Source of the DNA: Bacillus canaveralius
GTDB lineage: Bacteria; Bacillota; Bacilli; Bacillales; Cytobacillaceae
Assembly: GCF_002860125.1 (NCBI RefSeq)
Contig: NZ_PGVA01000035.1
Span: forward strand, 1 to 43,873
Direction of reading: 5' to 3'
Length of the DNA: 43,873 nt
Below are positions 16,707-25,885 of the stretch, piece after piece. Under the pieces are notes generated by a model. That model saw only the letters and a program-made list of their open reading frames with translations, had not been told where the DNA came from and ran no database searches. How positions within the stretch are numbered: the stretch's first letter is position 1; each line of letters opens with the position of its first letter. The position numbers and the translations under genes are program-made.

Positions 16707-17612
16707 TTATAAAATATGTTTGTCAATTAAGTTGACAAGTTCTGCAATTTCCGGTTTGCTGACTTGAGCCTCGGCCCCGACCATTTCCCCTTTGTGGCGA
16801 AGGTCGTCGGTAATAAGCGATGAAAAAATGATCACTGGCAGCTTTTCAAAAGCGGAATCAGTTTTAATTCTTTTTGTTAAGTGATGTCCGTCCATTTGCG
16901 GCATTTCGATATCTGTAATGACAAGCTGAATTTCTTCCGCAATATCCTTGCCGTCTGCGGCAAGGTTTTCGAGATAAGTTAAAGCTTCACTGCCGTTTTC
17001 GCAAAATTCGATTGACTGAAATCCTGCCTCGGACAGCGTATCTTGTAAAAGCTTTCTTAGCAAGGGAGAATCTTCTGCCACCAGCAGCTTTTTATCTGAA
17101 CGCGCCCTTGGTCCCAATTTTTTTACTTGCTCGACATTAATCCCTGACTCTGGATTAATATCAACGACAATTTTTTCAAAATCGAGCAGCAGTACCATTT
17201 CATCATGTAACTTGATCACACCGGTAATTTGGCTTTCGATTCCGTGGTACATGTCTGAAGGCTTTTCTATTTGGTTCCACGATATGCGGTGGATTTGCGT
17301 CACACTATGTACATGGAAAACAATCTTTTGTTTATTAAATTCCGCCACAATAAACTTATCTTGTTCAGGAGTTTCAGATGGTGGAAATCCCAGTGCATTT
17401 GCCATATTTATCACCGGCAAAACTTCTCCTCTTAATTCAATGATGCCTTCCACGTGAGGATGCGCATGAGGGATCTTGACCACTGTAGCAGGATTGATGA
17501 TTTCCTTTACTTTAATAACGTTTATGCCAAATTTATTGATTCCAATTCCAAATTCGACAATTTCGAGCTCATTTGTACCGCTTTCCAGCAGGATTCCTTG
17601 TTTATTATCCAA
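16707..17612 (-). CDS. cheV: Chemotaxis coupling protein CheV (CheW-REC)
   Basis: A 301-residue protein with an N-terminal CheW-like domain (about 5-150; ELEIVEFGIGINKFGINV, GIIELRGEVLPVINM) that links receptors to CheA, and a C-terminal receiver domain (about 175-301). The receiver has acidic pocket residues (VAEDSPL) and the phosphoacceptor Asp in VITDIEMPQMDG. CheV supports adaptation in Bacillus chemotaxis. The reading frame extends to an ATG at 17636 that has no ribosome site. The TTG at 17612, with AGGAAGGG 8 nt upstream, matches the B. subtilis start. Transcription appears to come from a SigmaD-like promoter. Confidence 0.92.
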   Translation of the reverse strand: MDNKQGILLESGTNELEIVEFGIGINKFGINVIKVKEIINPATVVKIPHAHPHVEGIIELRGEVLPVINMANALGFPPSETPEQDKFIVAEFNKQKIVFHVHSVTQIHRISWNQIEKPSDMYHGIESQITGVIKLHDEMVLLLDFEKIVVDINPESGINVEQVKKLGPRARSDKKLLVAEDSPLLRKLLQDTLSEAGFQSIEFCENGSEALTYLENLAADGKDIAEEIQLVITDIEMPQMDGHHLTKRIKTDSAFEKLPVIIFSSLITDDLRHKGEMVGAEAQVSKPEIAELVNLIDKHIL

Positions 17613-17658
17613 ATTTTGTTCGCCCTTCCTAAACATATTACAAAACTATATATCATAA

Positions 17659-17685
17659 ATATCGGCATTTACTAATCATTGTTAA
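17659..17685 (-). promoter_or_regulatory. SigmaD (flagellar) promoter of cheV
   Basis: On the minus strand a perfect SigmaD -10 element GCCGATAT (17659-17666) is preceded at 15-16 nt by a TTTAA box, close to the TAAA -35 element. It ends about 46 nt before the chosen TTG start. B. subtilis cheV is known to depend partly on SigmaD. Confidence 0.7.
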
Positions 17686-17703
17686 ATGATTTATTAAAAA
17701 ACA

Positions 17704-17766
17704 GCGCGACTCTTCTTGAAGTTTCGCGGCGAAATTGCAAAAAACCCGTTTTTCCAAACCGGTTTT
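17704..17766 (-). terminator. Tandem terminator hairpins of the MFS permease gene
   Basis: Minus strand, first hairpin: AAAACC/GGTTTT stem (17741-17766) with a G bulge, then TTTTTTGC. Second hairpin: CGCGA/TCGCG with inner CTTC/GAAG (17705-17728), then TGTTTTTT. Together they insulate cheV from the permease gene upstream. Confidence 0.65.
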
Positions 17767-17774
17767 CAAAGTAA

Positions 17775-19088
17775 TTAATTGTTCTCTTCAGGAATCCTTG
17801 AATGAATGTACAGGCCGATTAAAGTTAAGATCATTAACGAACCAATCGCCATTCTGCTTGCGATATCCCCATGATCAGCAAAGACAAGGGTGATTGTCCC
17901 GTAGATTAACGGACCAACAATCGAAGACACTTTGCCTGAAAAGGCGAACAGGCCGAAAAATTGGCCCCGTTTGTCGTCTGGAGTCAAATCAACGATATAG
18001 GTCCTCGTCGTTACCCACATAGAACCTAAGGCAACACCAAACATGCTGCCTGCCAGCCAGAACATCCATTCATAGATCGCAAAGGTCGCGATCAACAGTG
18101 CAACAAGCAGCAGTACGCCCACGTATTTTACCGCTTTGTTTGCTCCTTTTGCCTTTGTCACGTAGCCGAAAATAAACGAACCGATAATACTCGATATAGT
18201 CGAAACGAGATAAAGCAAAATAAACTGGCCGGTTGAAAATCCAACAATCGTTTTGGCATAGATGGCCATCATCGCAATCGTTGTCGAAATGGCATCATTC
18301 AAAAAGAAATAGGCGATCATAAACAAAAATATCGGTTTATACAATGTCATCTCTTTAAAAGTTTTGATAATTTCTCTATAGCCGCCGAGAAACGATTCTT
18401 TCTGTATATTATCATGAGGTTTGTCTTTGACAAAAAAGAATAAGGGCAAAGAAAAAGCTAAAAACAAAAGCGCAGTTGGAATAAATGCTTCATGAAAACC
18501 ATCATCACCGACAAATGGATAAACAGCGAGGCCAACTAAAGTTCCAATATATCCGACCGCGACGCCAAATCCAGAAATTAACGGGATTTCTTGCTTAGAG
18601 CCTAAATCGGAAATCATGGTATCATAGAATACAAGACTGGAATGGTAAAAGAATTTGGCGATAATAAAAAGGATGATAACAAGCGCGAACGATAACGGTA
18701 CGCCAAAAAGCTCACCGGGAAGTTTCCATCCTCCAAATATCCCCATGAAAAAAGTGGCGATAATCGAAAGGAGCGAAAAAATAACAATATACTTCTTTTT
18801 TCGCCCCGTCCGGTCAATCAAAACCCCAAATAATGGAGAAAAAAGGACCAGAAAAAAGCTTGCCATCGCATTTGAATAGGAAACAAATGTGCTCGCAATT
18901 TGGTTTAAAACCTCATTTTCCCCGATAACCTCCTGCAAATAAAATGGGAAAAATATCGTATTGATGTTTGAAGAAAAAATCGTATTGGCAAAATCGTATA
19001 AAGCCCACGATAAAATAGGCAAAGTAAAATATAAACGCCACGGGCTGATTTTGCCAGCCTGGCCGACCGGCTTTTCAAGATGTCCCAT
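17775..19088 (-). CDS. MFS transporter of the UMF1 (Atg22-like) type
   Basis: A 437-residue membrane protein with 12 predicted helices. The family start WALYDFANTIFSSNINTIFFPFYL is characteristic of UMF1/Atg22-like permeases, as are the DRTGRKKKYI loop after helix 2 and DLTPDDKRGQFFGLFAFSGKVSSIVGP in the second half. B. subtilis YxiO is of this kind. Substrates of bacterial members are not established; export of amino acids has been inferred from yeast Atg22. This position is occupied in B. subtilis by ykuC, an MFS gene of another type. The ATG has AAGGGGAT 7 nt upstream. Confidence 0.85.
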   Translation of the reverse strand: MGHLEKPVGQAGKISPWRLYFTLPILSWALYDFANTIFSSNINTIFFPFYLQEVIGENEVLNQIASTFVSYSNAMASFFLVLFSPLFGVLIDRTGRKKKYIVIFSLLSIIATFFMGIFGGWKLPGELFGVPLSFALVIILFIIAKFFYHSSLVFYDTMISDLGSKQEIPLISGFGVAVGYIGTLVGLAVYPFVGDDGFHEAFIPTALLFLAFSLPLFFFVKDKPHDNIQKESFLGGYREIIKTFKEMTLYKPIFLFMIAYFFLNDAISTTIAMMAIYAKTIVGFSTGQFILLYLVSTISSIIGSFIFGYVTKAKGANKAVKYVGVLLLVALLIATFAIYEWMFWLAGSMFGVALGSMWVTTRTYIVDLTPDDKRGQFFGLFAFSGKVSSIVGPLIYGTITLVFADHGDIASRMAIGSLMILTLIGLYIHSRIPEENN

Positions 19089-19322
19089 TTGTTCATCCCC
19101 TTAAAAATCTTTTCTCTGATAGTAATACCATTATATGCTTTAAAAACCCTGTTAACTTTACAAAAATTTACACAACTTTTATGTTTAAAGTGACTTGTAT
19201 TTTTCTGCTGCGCAGCCTTTCATACCCACTTGCCCACTTCGCCCTTGCTTTCCTTATAATTCTGCAAATCTTTTAGAAAACCTCTATCCAATTGGATATG
19301 ATGAACAGGAGTGAATATAGAA

Positions 19323-19354
19323 AAAAACTGCACTCTTATTGTGAAGTGCAGTTT
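19323..19354. terminator. Terminator of the RDD gene
   Basis: An 11-bp stem AAAACTGCACT/AGTGCAGTTTT with a 10-nt loop; T-rich on both sides, so functional in both directions. On the minus strand it ends the RDD gene. Confidence 0.88.
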
Positions 19355-19387
19355 TTAAAATTTTATAAGTGGAATAAAAGGGCGTTG

Positions 19388-19906
19388 TTATTTTTTCAGA
19401 ACAACCGTTCCTGCAATTAAATCGTGTAATGATTGTTTCTTCTCCGTAAACGCAGCAATAATATAGCCGATTAATAAGATTGAAGATAAAAACATCATCG
19501 CCAAATACCGGCCTAAAGATCTCCAAAAGGAGATACGATTTCCATTCAGGTCCGTTACCTTTAAACCAAGAAGCTTTTTGCCGACTGTTGCCTGCCACTT
19601 GGACGCATGCAATCCGGCGAAATAGAGGGTTGATACGATCAAGCTAACAACAACAGATACTAAATACGTGCCAAGAAGGGCAATAGCTTCTTCGTCTGTT
19701 AACTCCTGCTCCATATAAGCCGAGTCGGTCATCATCGCATCAATGGCACCTGTAGAATTAAAAAGCATAAAACCAATAATGATAATTAAAATTGCCATCG
19801 GGATTCCAACAACTATTGAATCAATCAAACTAGCCGCAAATCTGATCCAAAAGCCCCCGTATTGCTTCTTTTCCTGAAAAGTATTTGTTTCCAGGCTTGC
19901 TTCCAT
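19388..19906 (-). CDS. RDD-family membrane protein
   Basis: A 172-residue protein with about three to four membrane helices and the family residues that name RDD: R in FWIRFAASLIDSIVVG with its D, and a later D in VTDLNGNRISFWRSLGRYLA. RDD proteins are mostly uncharacterised; some act as Na+/H+ or solute transporters. The ATG at 19906 follows GGAGGA by 6-7 nt and is preferred over the ATG two codons earlier, which would abut the ribosome site. It is a single gene. Confidence 0.85.
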   Translation of the reverse strand: MEASLETNTFQEKKQYGGFWIRFAASLIDSIVVGIPMAILIIIIGFMLFNSTGAIDAMMTDSAYMEQELTDEEAIALLGTYLVSVVVSLIVSTLYFAGLHASKWQATVGKKLLGLKVTDLNGNRISFWRSLGRYLAMMFLSSILLIGYIIAAFTEKKQSLHDLIAGTVVLKK

Positions 19907-20151
19907 TCTCATTCCTCCAGAATTTTCATCTTAAGCGTTAATTTCTTTTTATCCTGTTCTGAAAATTAACACTATCATTATAGCATTATTACGTTTCGTT
20001 ATCGCTACTTTATTTTGCAAAGAAAAATTGCATTAACATGACTATTTCGTGAACAAAATCACAACCTATAGACCTGTTTGCAAAAACGGAATACAATACA
20101 AACGTAAGGACAATAACATTTTATTAATGAGAAAAGAAGGTGCAATCAGAG

Positions 20152-20355
20152 ATGAGAGGTACGGCCATTCTGTACAAGGAAGACAATACCGTAACATTCA
20201 TTGAAGATGTTGAGTTATCTGTGTACAAGGAAATTAAAAGACAATGCGGCTGCGAACATTGCAATTGCAAACTTGAAAACAAAGTAATTGACTTTGGAAC
20301 AGTAGCCCCGGCATTTTGGCACGAAGATGAAGTTGACTGGGATTACGGATATTAA
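20152..20355 (+). CDS. Small cysteine-rich protein, unknown
   Basis: A 67-residue acidic protein with a compact cluster C-G-C-E-H-C-N-C (about residues 33-40). Four cysteines and a histidine could bind zinc or an iron-sulfur centre. The C-terminus is aromatic and acidic (WHEDEVDWDYGY). An in-frame GTG lies at 20140, but the ATG at 20152 is better spaced from AAGGTG. I recognise no family. It is a single gene with a terminator 160 nt downstream and no stable promoter match, only a TACAAT box at 20092. Confidence 0.65.
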   Translation: MRGTAILYKEDNTVTFIEDVELSVYKEIKRQCGCEHCNCKLENKVIDFGTVAPAFWHEDEVDWDYGY

Positions 20356-20515
20356 AAACAAAGGTGTATCTTCATGAAATCAAAAATATAGCTTCCCCGG
20401 AAGTGTCTGAAAACAGTGACCCTCAAGTCTCAATGTTCGCTTATTAACTGAACGGTAAAACTCGTAGTGTACATGAGCAATGCCCGTTACACTTATTTTC
20501 AATATATCCTCGTTT

Positions 20516-20546
20516 ACACCTTCAAATAGAAGGTGTTTATTTTTTC
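20516..20546 (+). terminator. Terminator upstream of patA
   Basis: An 8-bp stem ACACCTTC/GAAGGTGT with a 5-nt loop followed by TTATTTTTT. It ends transcription from the small cysteine-rich gene before patA. Confidence 0.85.
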
Positions 20547-20617
20547 CGAGAAATTCAAATGAATATTCATAAGGAACATGTTAGAATAATGATAACTTCT
20601 TGGGAAGGATGAACATA

Positions 20618-21772
20618 GTGGAGCATTTAATTAATAACAGAGTCAAACAACTTGAAATATCGGGAATCAGGAAATTTTTCAATATGGTCGCAGGTACAGA
20701 GGACATGATCTCATTAACGATCGGCCAACCGGACTTTCCAACACCTGCTCATGTTAAGGAAGCCGGAAAAAAAGCGATTGATGATAATTTCACTTCCTAT
20801 ACCCATAACGCAGGACTGCTTGAATTAAGAGAGGCAGCTGCCGATTTTTATAAAAAAAAATACAGTGTTGATTACAATCCTTCGTCAGAGGTAATTGTTA
20901 CAACCGGTGCCAGTGAAGCGATTGATATTGCTTTTCGCACAATTCTTGAGGAAGGGACAGAAGTCATTCTCCCGGGGCCAGTTTATCCGGGGTATGAACC
21001 AATCGTCCGTTTGTGTGACGCAAAGCCTGTTTATATTGATACGAGGGAACATCAGTTTAAGCTTACAGCAGAATTGATTGAACCATATATAAATGATAAG
21101 ACCCGCTGCATCGTTCTACCCTATCCGTCAAATCCAACCGGCGTCAGCATGAATGAGCAGGAGCTTTATGATATTGCAGCCATGCTTGAGAAAAAAGAAA
21201 TATTCGTCCTTGCCGATGAAATCTACAGTGAACTTGCGTTTGAGAGACCGCATGCTTCAATTGCGAAATTCTTAAGAGATAAAACAATTGTTATTAATGG
21301 TTTATCAAAATCACATGCGATGACCGGATGGCGAATTGGCCTGCTTTATGCCCCTGAGTATATAACGAAACATATTCTTAAAGTTCATCAATATAATGTT
21401 ACTTGCGCCTCGTCCATTTCCCAGGCAGCCGCTTTGGCAGCCTTAACAAACGGGCTGGATGATTCTGTACCGATGAGAGAGGAATACCGAAAACGGCGCG
21501 ATTATGTTTATAAAAGGCTGCTCGAAATGGGCTTAGAAACCGTCAAACCTGATGGCGCTTTTTACTTCTTCGTAAAAATACCCAATGTTAATACGAATTC
21601 ATTTGAATTTGCATTGTCACTTGTCGAGGAAGCGAAGGTTGCCGTTGTTCCGGGCAGCGCTTTTTCGTCACTGGGCGAAGGCTATTTCCGCCTGTCATAC
21701 GCTTATTCACTTGAAACACTTGAAGAAGGGCTGAACCGTCTTCAGGATTATTTAACAAAAAACAGAGGGTAA
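20618..21772 (+). CDS. patA: Aminotransferase PatA (class I/II)
   Basis: A 384-residue PLP-dependent fold-type I aminotransferase. Visible elements: substrate region LTIGQPDFPTP, TTGASEAID, the NPTG motif in YPSNPTGV, the D of LADEIYSEL, the PLP lysine in NGLSKSHAMTGWRIG, and a C-terminal arginine in GYFRLSYAYS. It is very similar to B. subtilis PatA, which has been linked to N-acetyl-L,L-diaminopimelate transamination in lysine and cell-wall precursor synthesis. The start is the GTG at 20618 (VEHLINN, as in PatA MEHLLN), 9 nt after GGAAGG; in-frame TTG and ATG codons lie earlier. A strong hairpin ends the gene. Confidence 0.9.
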   Translation: MEHLINNRVKQLEISGIRKFFNMVAGTEDMISLTIGQPDFPTPAHVKEAGKKAIDDNFTSYTHNAGLLELREAAADFYKKKYSVDYNPSSEVIVTTGASEAIDIAFRTILEEGTEVILPGPVYPGYEPIVRLCDAKPVYIDTREHQFKLTAELIEPYINDKTRCIVLPYPSNPTGVSMNEQELYDIAAMLEKKEIFVLADEIYSELAFERPHASIAKFLRDKTIVINGLSKSHAMTGWRIGLLYAPEYITKHILKVHQYNVTCASSISQAAALAALTNGLDDSVPMREEYRKRRDYVYKRLLEMGLETVKPDGAFYFFVKIPNVNTNSFEFALSLVEEAKVAVVPGSAFSSLGEGYFRLSYAYSLETLEEGLNRLQDYLTKNRG

Positions 21773-21806
21773 CCCTTGATCGGGTCCCCTCTAAAAAATT
21801 TTGCTT

Positions 21807-21835
21807 AAACGGTTCCGGTGTCGGAGCCGTTTTTT
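21807..21835 (+). terminator. Terminator of patA
   Basis: A perfect 11-bp stem (AAACGGTTCCG/CGGAGCCGTTT, one G-U) with a GTGT loop and T-rich tail that runs into the stop codon of the convergent ykwC gene. A smaller GC hairpin (AGAGGG/CCCTCT) precedes it. Confidence 0.88.
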
Positions 21836-22709
21836 ATTTCCAATTTTTATAAAGAGCCTGGGTCCCGCTGTTTTCCTCACCCTGTTCAGCCAGTTTTACA
21901 TAAAGGCTCCTCGCCAAAGCTAAACCAGGGGTGTCCATTCCCAGCGCCGCAGCTTCTTCTAACGCAATATTCATATCCTTGATAAAATGTTTAATATAGA
22001 AGCCCGGTTCAAAATCTCCGTTAATCATCCTAGGTGCCAGATTGGAAAGGGACCAGCTGCCCGCTGCTCCAGAAGAAATACTCTTCAGAACCGTTTCTGG
22101 ATCAAGACCAGCTTTTTCCGCATAAACAATCGCCTCGCAAACCCCGATCATATTGGATGCGATCGCAATTTGGTTGCACATTTTCGTGTGTTGGCCTGCC
22201 CCGGGATCACCTTGATAAACGACATTAGGACCAAGAAGATTGAGAATCGGCTCAACGGCAAGGAAGGCTTCTCGATCGCCGCCTGCCATGATCGCAAGTC
22301 TTGCTTCACGTGCACCTATATCCCCACCGGAAACCGGTGCGTCAATCGCATGAATGCCCCGCTTTTTTGCTTCTTGATAAATCTTCACCGCCAAAGACGG
22401 CATGGAAGTAGTCATATCAATCACGTATGTACCTGCGTGGCTATTGGCGAGAATCCCTTCCTCACCAAGATAAACCTCCTCGACATCATGCGGATAGCCG
22501 ACAATCGTGATGATCACATTGGCTTTTACGGCTACTCCCCGGGGGGAATTTGCCCATTCAGCTCCTTCATCAAGTAAAGATGTCGCCTTTTCCTTTGTTC
22601 TTGTATAAACGACAAGCGGATAGCCTGCCTTGGCCAGGTGGCCGGCCATGCTTTTTCCCATTACTCCGAGTCCGATAAAGCCAATTACAGTTTGGTCCGG
22701 TGACAACAT
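21834..22709 (-). CDS. ykwC: Beta-hydroxyacid dehydrogenase YkwC
   Basis: A 291-residue NAD(P)-dependent dehydrogenase. The Rossmann motif [13 protein letters not shown] is at the N-terminus, the substrate motif [11 protein letters not shown] is near residue 120, and the catalytic lysine lies in [11 protein letters not shown]. The C-terminal [12 protein letters not shown] matches YkwC. The family oxidises 3-hydroxyisobutyrate, tartronate semialdehyde or related acids; the actual substrate is unknown. The ATG at 22709 is preferred to the TTG two codons earlier because it lies 9 nt from GAGAGG. It is convergent with patA; in B. subtilis both genes are also neighbours. Confidence 0.88.
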   Translation of the reverse strand: MLSPDQTVIGFIGLGVMGKSMAGHLAKAGYPLVVYTRTKEKATSLLDEGAEWANSPRGVAVKANVIITIVGYPHDVEEVYLGEEGILANSHAGTYVIDMTTSMPSLAVKIYQEAKKRGIHAIDAPVSGGDIGAREARLAIMAGGDREAFLAVEPILNLLGPNVVYQGDPGAGQHTKMCNQIAIASNMIGVCEAIVYAEKAGLDPETVLKSISSGAAGSWSLSNLAPRMINGDFEPGFYIKHFIKDMNIALEEAAALGMDTPGLALARSLYVKLAEQGEENSGTQALYKNWK

Positions 22710-22772
22710 CTGCAAAAACCCTCTCTCGACGATATTTGCTCTTATTCTAACACAACATTCTACAGTTGGAAT

Positions 22773-22800
22773 AAAAAAAACCCGGCTGGAAACCAGCCGG
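22773..22800 (-). terminator. Strong terminator of ptsHI
   Basis: An 8-bp stem CCGGCTGG/CCAGCCGG with an AAA(C) loop is followed on the minus strand by eight T. It lies about 110 nt after the ptsI stop. Confidence 0.92.
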
Positions 22801-22910
22801 CAATAAAGGGGGAAAATGAGAATGATTAGCGAACTTCAGTTTTACTAAAGTGCCAGTCTACCTTTACCCTTTTATATCAAGGTGAAACATTTTCCCATAT
22901 TTCAAATTAA

Positions 22911-24626
22911 TTACAAGTCGGTAACAGCCTTTACAGCCTCAACCACTTCTTCTGTTGTGCTCATTTGCAGAACCTTGCCTGCAAGCTCTTCCATCTCTTG
23001 TTTGTTTAAACGGCGCAACTGTGAACGCGCTTTAAGAATCGAGGTGGCACTCATCGAAAATTCGTCGAGTCCCAGACCGAGCAAAATTGGAATCGCCAGT
23101 TCATCGCCAGCCATCTCCCCGCACATTCCGGCCCATTTTCCTTCTTTATGGGCTGCATCAATCACCATTTTGATGAGGCGCAAGATTGCCGGGTTATACG
23201 GCTGGTATAGATAAGAAACACGCTCATTCATGCGGTCAGCGGCCATTGTATACTGGATTAAATCATTTGTGCCGATGCTGAAGAAGTCGACTTCCTTGGC
23301 GAATTGGTCAGCAAGCACAGCGGTTGATGGAATTTCAACCATGATTCCAAGTTCAATGTTCTCAGCGACCCGGGTTCCTTTCGAAAGAAGGGCTGCTCGT
23401 TCTTCTTCCAATACAGCTTTCGCGGATCTGAATTCCTGCAAAGTAGAGATCATCGGGAACATGATTTTCAGATTCCCATATACACTGGATCGGAGCAATG
23501 CACGCAGCTGAGTCCTGAACAAGTCCTGTTCTTCCAGACACAGCCGAATCGCCCGGAAACCAAGAAATGGGTTCATTTCCTTTGGAAGGTCTAAATAAGG
23601 AAGCTCTTTATCTCCGCCGATATCAAGCGTCCGCACAACTACGGGTTTTCCTTCCATGCCCTCCAGCACTGCTTTGTAGGACTCAAATTGTTCTTCTTCT
23701 GTTGGAAGCTGGTCTCGACCCATGTAAAGGAACTCGGTACGATACAAGCCGATTCCTTCACCGCCATTGGCTTTCACACCTTTAAGATCTTTAGGTGTGC
23801 CGATGTTAGCTGCAAGTTCAACATGGTGGCCGTCAGCAGAAAATGATTTTTCATTGACTAGTTTTGCCCATTCAGCTTTTTGATTTTCAAAGTCTTGCTG
23901 GACTCTTTTATAGTCTTCAATCAATTCCTGGGAAGGGTTAATATGTACTTCTCCCTTTAAACCATCCACAATCACTATATCGCTATTTTTAATAACGTCA
24001 GTTGCCTTTTTTGTACCTACTACTGCCGGTATTTCCATCGACCTTGCCATAATCGCTGAATGGGATGTTCTACCGCCAATGTCTGTTGTAAAGCCTTTTA
24101 CGAATTGACGGTTTAATTGCGCAGTATCAGAAGGTGTTAAATCTTCAGCTACGACAATAACCTCTTCATTAATCATGCTCGGGCTCGCCATTTGAACTTG
24201 CAGCAAATGGGACAGCACCCGCTTTGTTACATCACGAATATCAGCAGCTCGTTCTTTCATATATTCATTGTCCATCGATTCAAACATGGAAATGAACATG
24301 TCGGCAGTTTCCTGCAGAGCAGGTTCCGCGTTCACTTTATCCGTTTTAATCTTATCTTCGATCGGTGAAATTAATTCAGGGTCACTTAAGACAAGCAAAT
24401 GAGCGTCAAAAATAGCCGCTTTATCTGCTCCAAGCTCTATGTTGGCACGGTCACGAATTTGCTCAAGCTCATGTTTAGCTGTATTTAAAGCATTTTGGAA
24501 GCGTTCTATTTCAAGCCCGGTATCCTCGACCGTTTTTTTGGTAAAGGTTAAATCAGGCTCTACCAGCCGGTAAGCCTTTGCAATTGCAATGCCGCTTGAT
24601 GCAGCAATACCATTTAAAAAGTTCAT
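22911..24626 (-). CDS. ptsI: PTS enzyme I
   Basis: A 571-residue phosphoenolpyruvate-protein phosphotransferase, the full family length. The phospho-histidine lies in [24 protein letters not shown]-binding blocks include [23 protein letters not shown] and [17 protein letters not shown], with the active cysteine in [11 protein letters not shown]. It takes phosphate from PEP in the cytosol and passes it to HPr His15, energising sugar uptake. The start ATG overlaps the last base of the ptsH stop (TAATG), so the two are translationally coupled. Confidence 0.97.
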   Translation of the reverse strand: MNFLNGIAASSGIAIAKAYRLVEPDLTFTKKTVEDTGLEIERFQNALNTAKHELEQIRDRANIELGADKAAIFDAHLLVLSDPELISPIEDKIKTDKVNAEPALQETADMFISMFESMDNEYMKERAADIRDVTKRVLSHLLQVQMASPSMINEEVIVVAEDLTPSDTAQLNRQFVKGFTTDIGGRTSHSAIMARSMEIPAVVGTKKATDVIKNSDIVIVDGLKGEVHINPSQELIEDYKRVQQDFENQKAEWAKLVNEKSFSADGHHVELAANIGTPKDLKGVKANGGEGIGLYRTEFLYMGRDQLPTEEEQFESYKAVLEGMEGKPVVVRTLDIGGDKELPYLDLPKEMNPFLGFRAIRLCLEEQDLFRTQLRALLRSSVYGNLKIMFPMISTLQEFRSAKAVLEEERAALLSKGTRVAENIELGIMVEIPSTAVLADQFAKEVDFFSIGTNDLIQYTMAADRMNERVSYLYQPYNPAILRLIKMVIDAAHKEGKWAGMCGEMAGDELAIPILLGLGLDEFSMSATSILKARSQLRRLNKQEMEELAGKVLQMSTTEEVVEAVKAVTDL

Positions 24627-24892
24627 TATTCAGCAAGACCTTCTCTTTTCAATGTATCTTCAAGTGTTTTCAGTGCATCTGCTTCATCGCTTCCTTCAGC
24701 ACTGATTTTAATATCCGCACCCTGGCCTACACCAAGAGACATAACACCCATAATTGACTTTAAGTTTACCTTTTTATCTTTGTATTCAAGATGAACCTCG
24801 GAATCAAACTTGCTTGCAGCTTGTACTAAAAGAGTTGCTGGACGAGCATGAATACCCGTTTCAGCTGTTACTTTAAATTGTTTTTCGACCAT
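24626..24892 (-). CDS. ptsH: Phosphocarrier protein HPr
   Basis: An 88-residue HPr with His15 in TGIHARPAT (phosphate acceptor from enzyme I) and regulatory Ser46 in [12 protein letters not shown] (target of HPr kinase, giving the CcpA co-repressor). It is the first gene of the ptsHI operon; AAGGAG lies 11 nt upstream of the ATG. In B. subtilis ptsG precedes it, but here the upstream gene is a small unknown gene on the same strand, and a conspicuous inverted repeat lies between. Confidence 0.97.
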   Translation of the reverse strand: MVEKQFKVTAETGIHARPATLLVQAASKFDSEVHLEYKDKKVNLKSIMGVMSLGVGQGADIKISAEGSDEADALKTLEDTLKREGLAE

Positions 24893-24966
24893 TAGAAATC
24901 AAACTCCTTTTTGATAAATAAAATAAACACCTGTATATAAAGATGGTTTGTCTCATTAACTTAAAC

Positions 24967-25000
24967 AATTAAGCGTTTTTAGTCAACTAAACGCTTAATT
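24967..25000. repeat. 34-nt inverted repeat upstream of ptsHI
   Basis: AATTAAGCGTTTTTAGT pairs with ACTAAACGCTTAATT around a CA centre (two unpaired T). It lies about 75 nt before the ptsH start and has no T-run on either strand, so it looks more like an operator or leader element than a terminator. Confidence 0.6.
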
Positions 25001-25206
25001 GGCGGAAAATTAAAAAGATTTTTGCTTGCTTATTTAGAATATCCTGCCACACCGTTTTATTTTTACCATTACTTCTATGAACATGTATCTGTTCAAACAA
25101 ACTTTATAAGTTGTAAATACTATTATTAGACAACTGCCATCTCATCAAAAGAATAGCATTTCCGCCCTTTCTCGACAATGGAAATGCGCGATAATTCAAC
25201 AATTTT

Positions 25207-25497
25207 TCAAAACTTTTTTAGTGAAGCGTTTTCATTTTCCAAACTTTCTTTACTCTTTCCATAATAAAGGGTATTATGGCAAATTTTCATTTTCATAATT
25301 GTCGCCTTTAAGGTACTGACATGGTCTTCTTCCACACCAACGTAAAGATTGGTCAGATCCTGTACTGATCTCGCCAATAATTCAACTGCATTCCGCAAGT
25401 CTTTCTCTTTAAAGCTAATCCGATCCTCAAGAAGCTGTTCAAGAATATCGTTGGACAATGATTTAACCCTTAAAGCCCGCTCCACTTCTATTTTCAC
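25207..25497 (-). CDS. Small helical protein, unknown
   Basis: A 96-residue protein predicted almost wholly helical, with charged heptad-like patterns (SNDILEQLLEDRISFKEKDLRNAVELLARSVQDLTNLY). It has no membrane segment. The GTG start has AAGGGGAG 5 nt upstream, which supports it as a real gene. No family was recognised. It sits alone upstream of ptsHI on the same strand. Confidence 0.65.
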   Translation of the reverse strand: MKIEVERALRVKSLSNDILEQLLEDRISFKEKDLRNAVELLARSVQDLTNLYVGVEEDHVSTLKATIMKMKICHNTLYYGKSKESLENENASLKKF

Positions 25498-25645
25498 AGC
25501 GCTCCCCTTCTTTCATTAAATTGTTCCATGTATATGAAGAAAAGTGATATATATGCTTCTGCTGATTTCGCATTGTGAATTTTGCAATCTGTTTAACTTA
25601 TATTTCTTTACTAAAGCGTTAAATCCCTTTTCGACCTGAAAACAT

Positions 25646-25837
25646 TTGCTATTTTGGCATTGCCTATTCATAGACTTACCGTCGGATGCTCGTCTTAGAT
25701 TTAGGAAAAAACAGGATCGTAACGGTTATCTATACGGATTTTCCGGCATAGAAGATGAAGGTACGAAACGGGAAATTGTTGAGGGGCTCAAGGACTTGTC
25801 ACGAAATCTTTATGAGGAAACGAAGAATCCGCAGTGA
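25646..25837 (+). CDS. Possible small protein or remnant (weak)
   Basis: A 63-residue frame with no clear ribosome site and a TTG start. The latter half (NGYLYGFSGIEDEGTKREIVEGLKDLSRNL) has the rhythm of the end of a PilZ domain, but the PilZ arginine motif upstream is missing. It could be a decayed PilZ-domain gene or a small unrelated gene. A weak hairpin follows at 25844-25866. Confidence 0.35.
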   Translation: MLFWHCLFIDLPSDARLRFRKKQDRNGYLYGFSGIEDEGTKREIVEGLKDLSRNLYEETKNPQ

Positions 25838-25885
25838 AGAGATGGATATGATTGAAAAATCATACCCTTTCTCTTGTCCCTGTGG

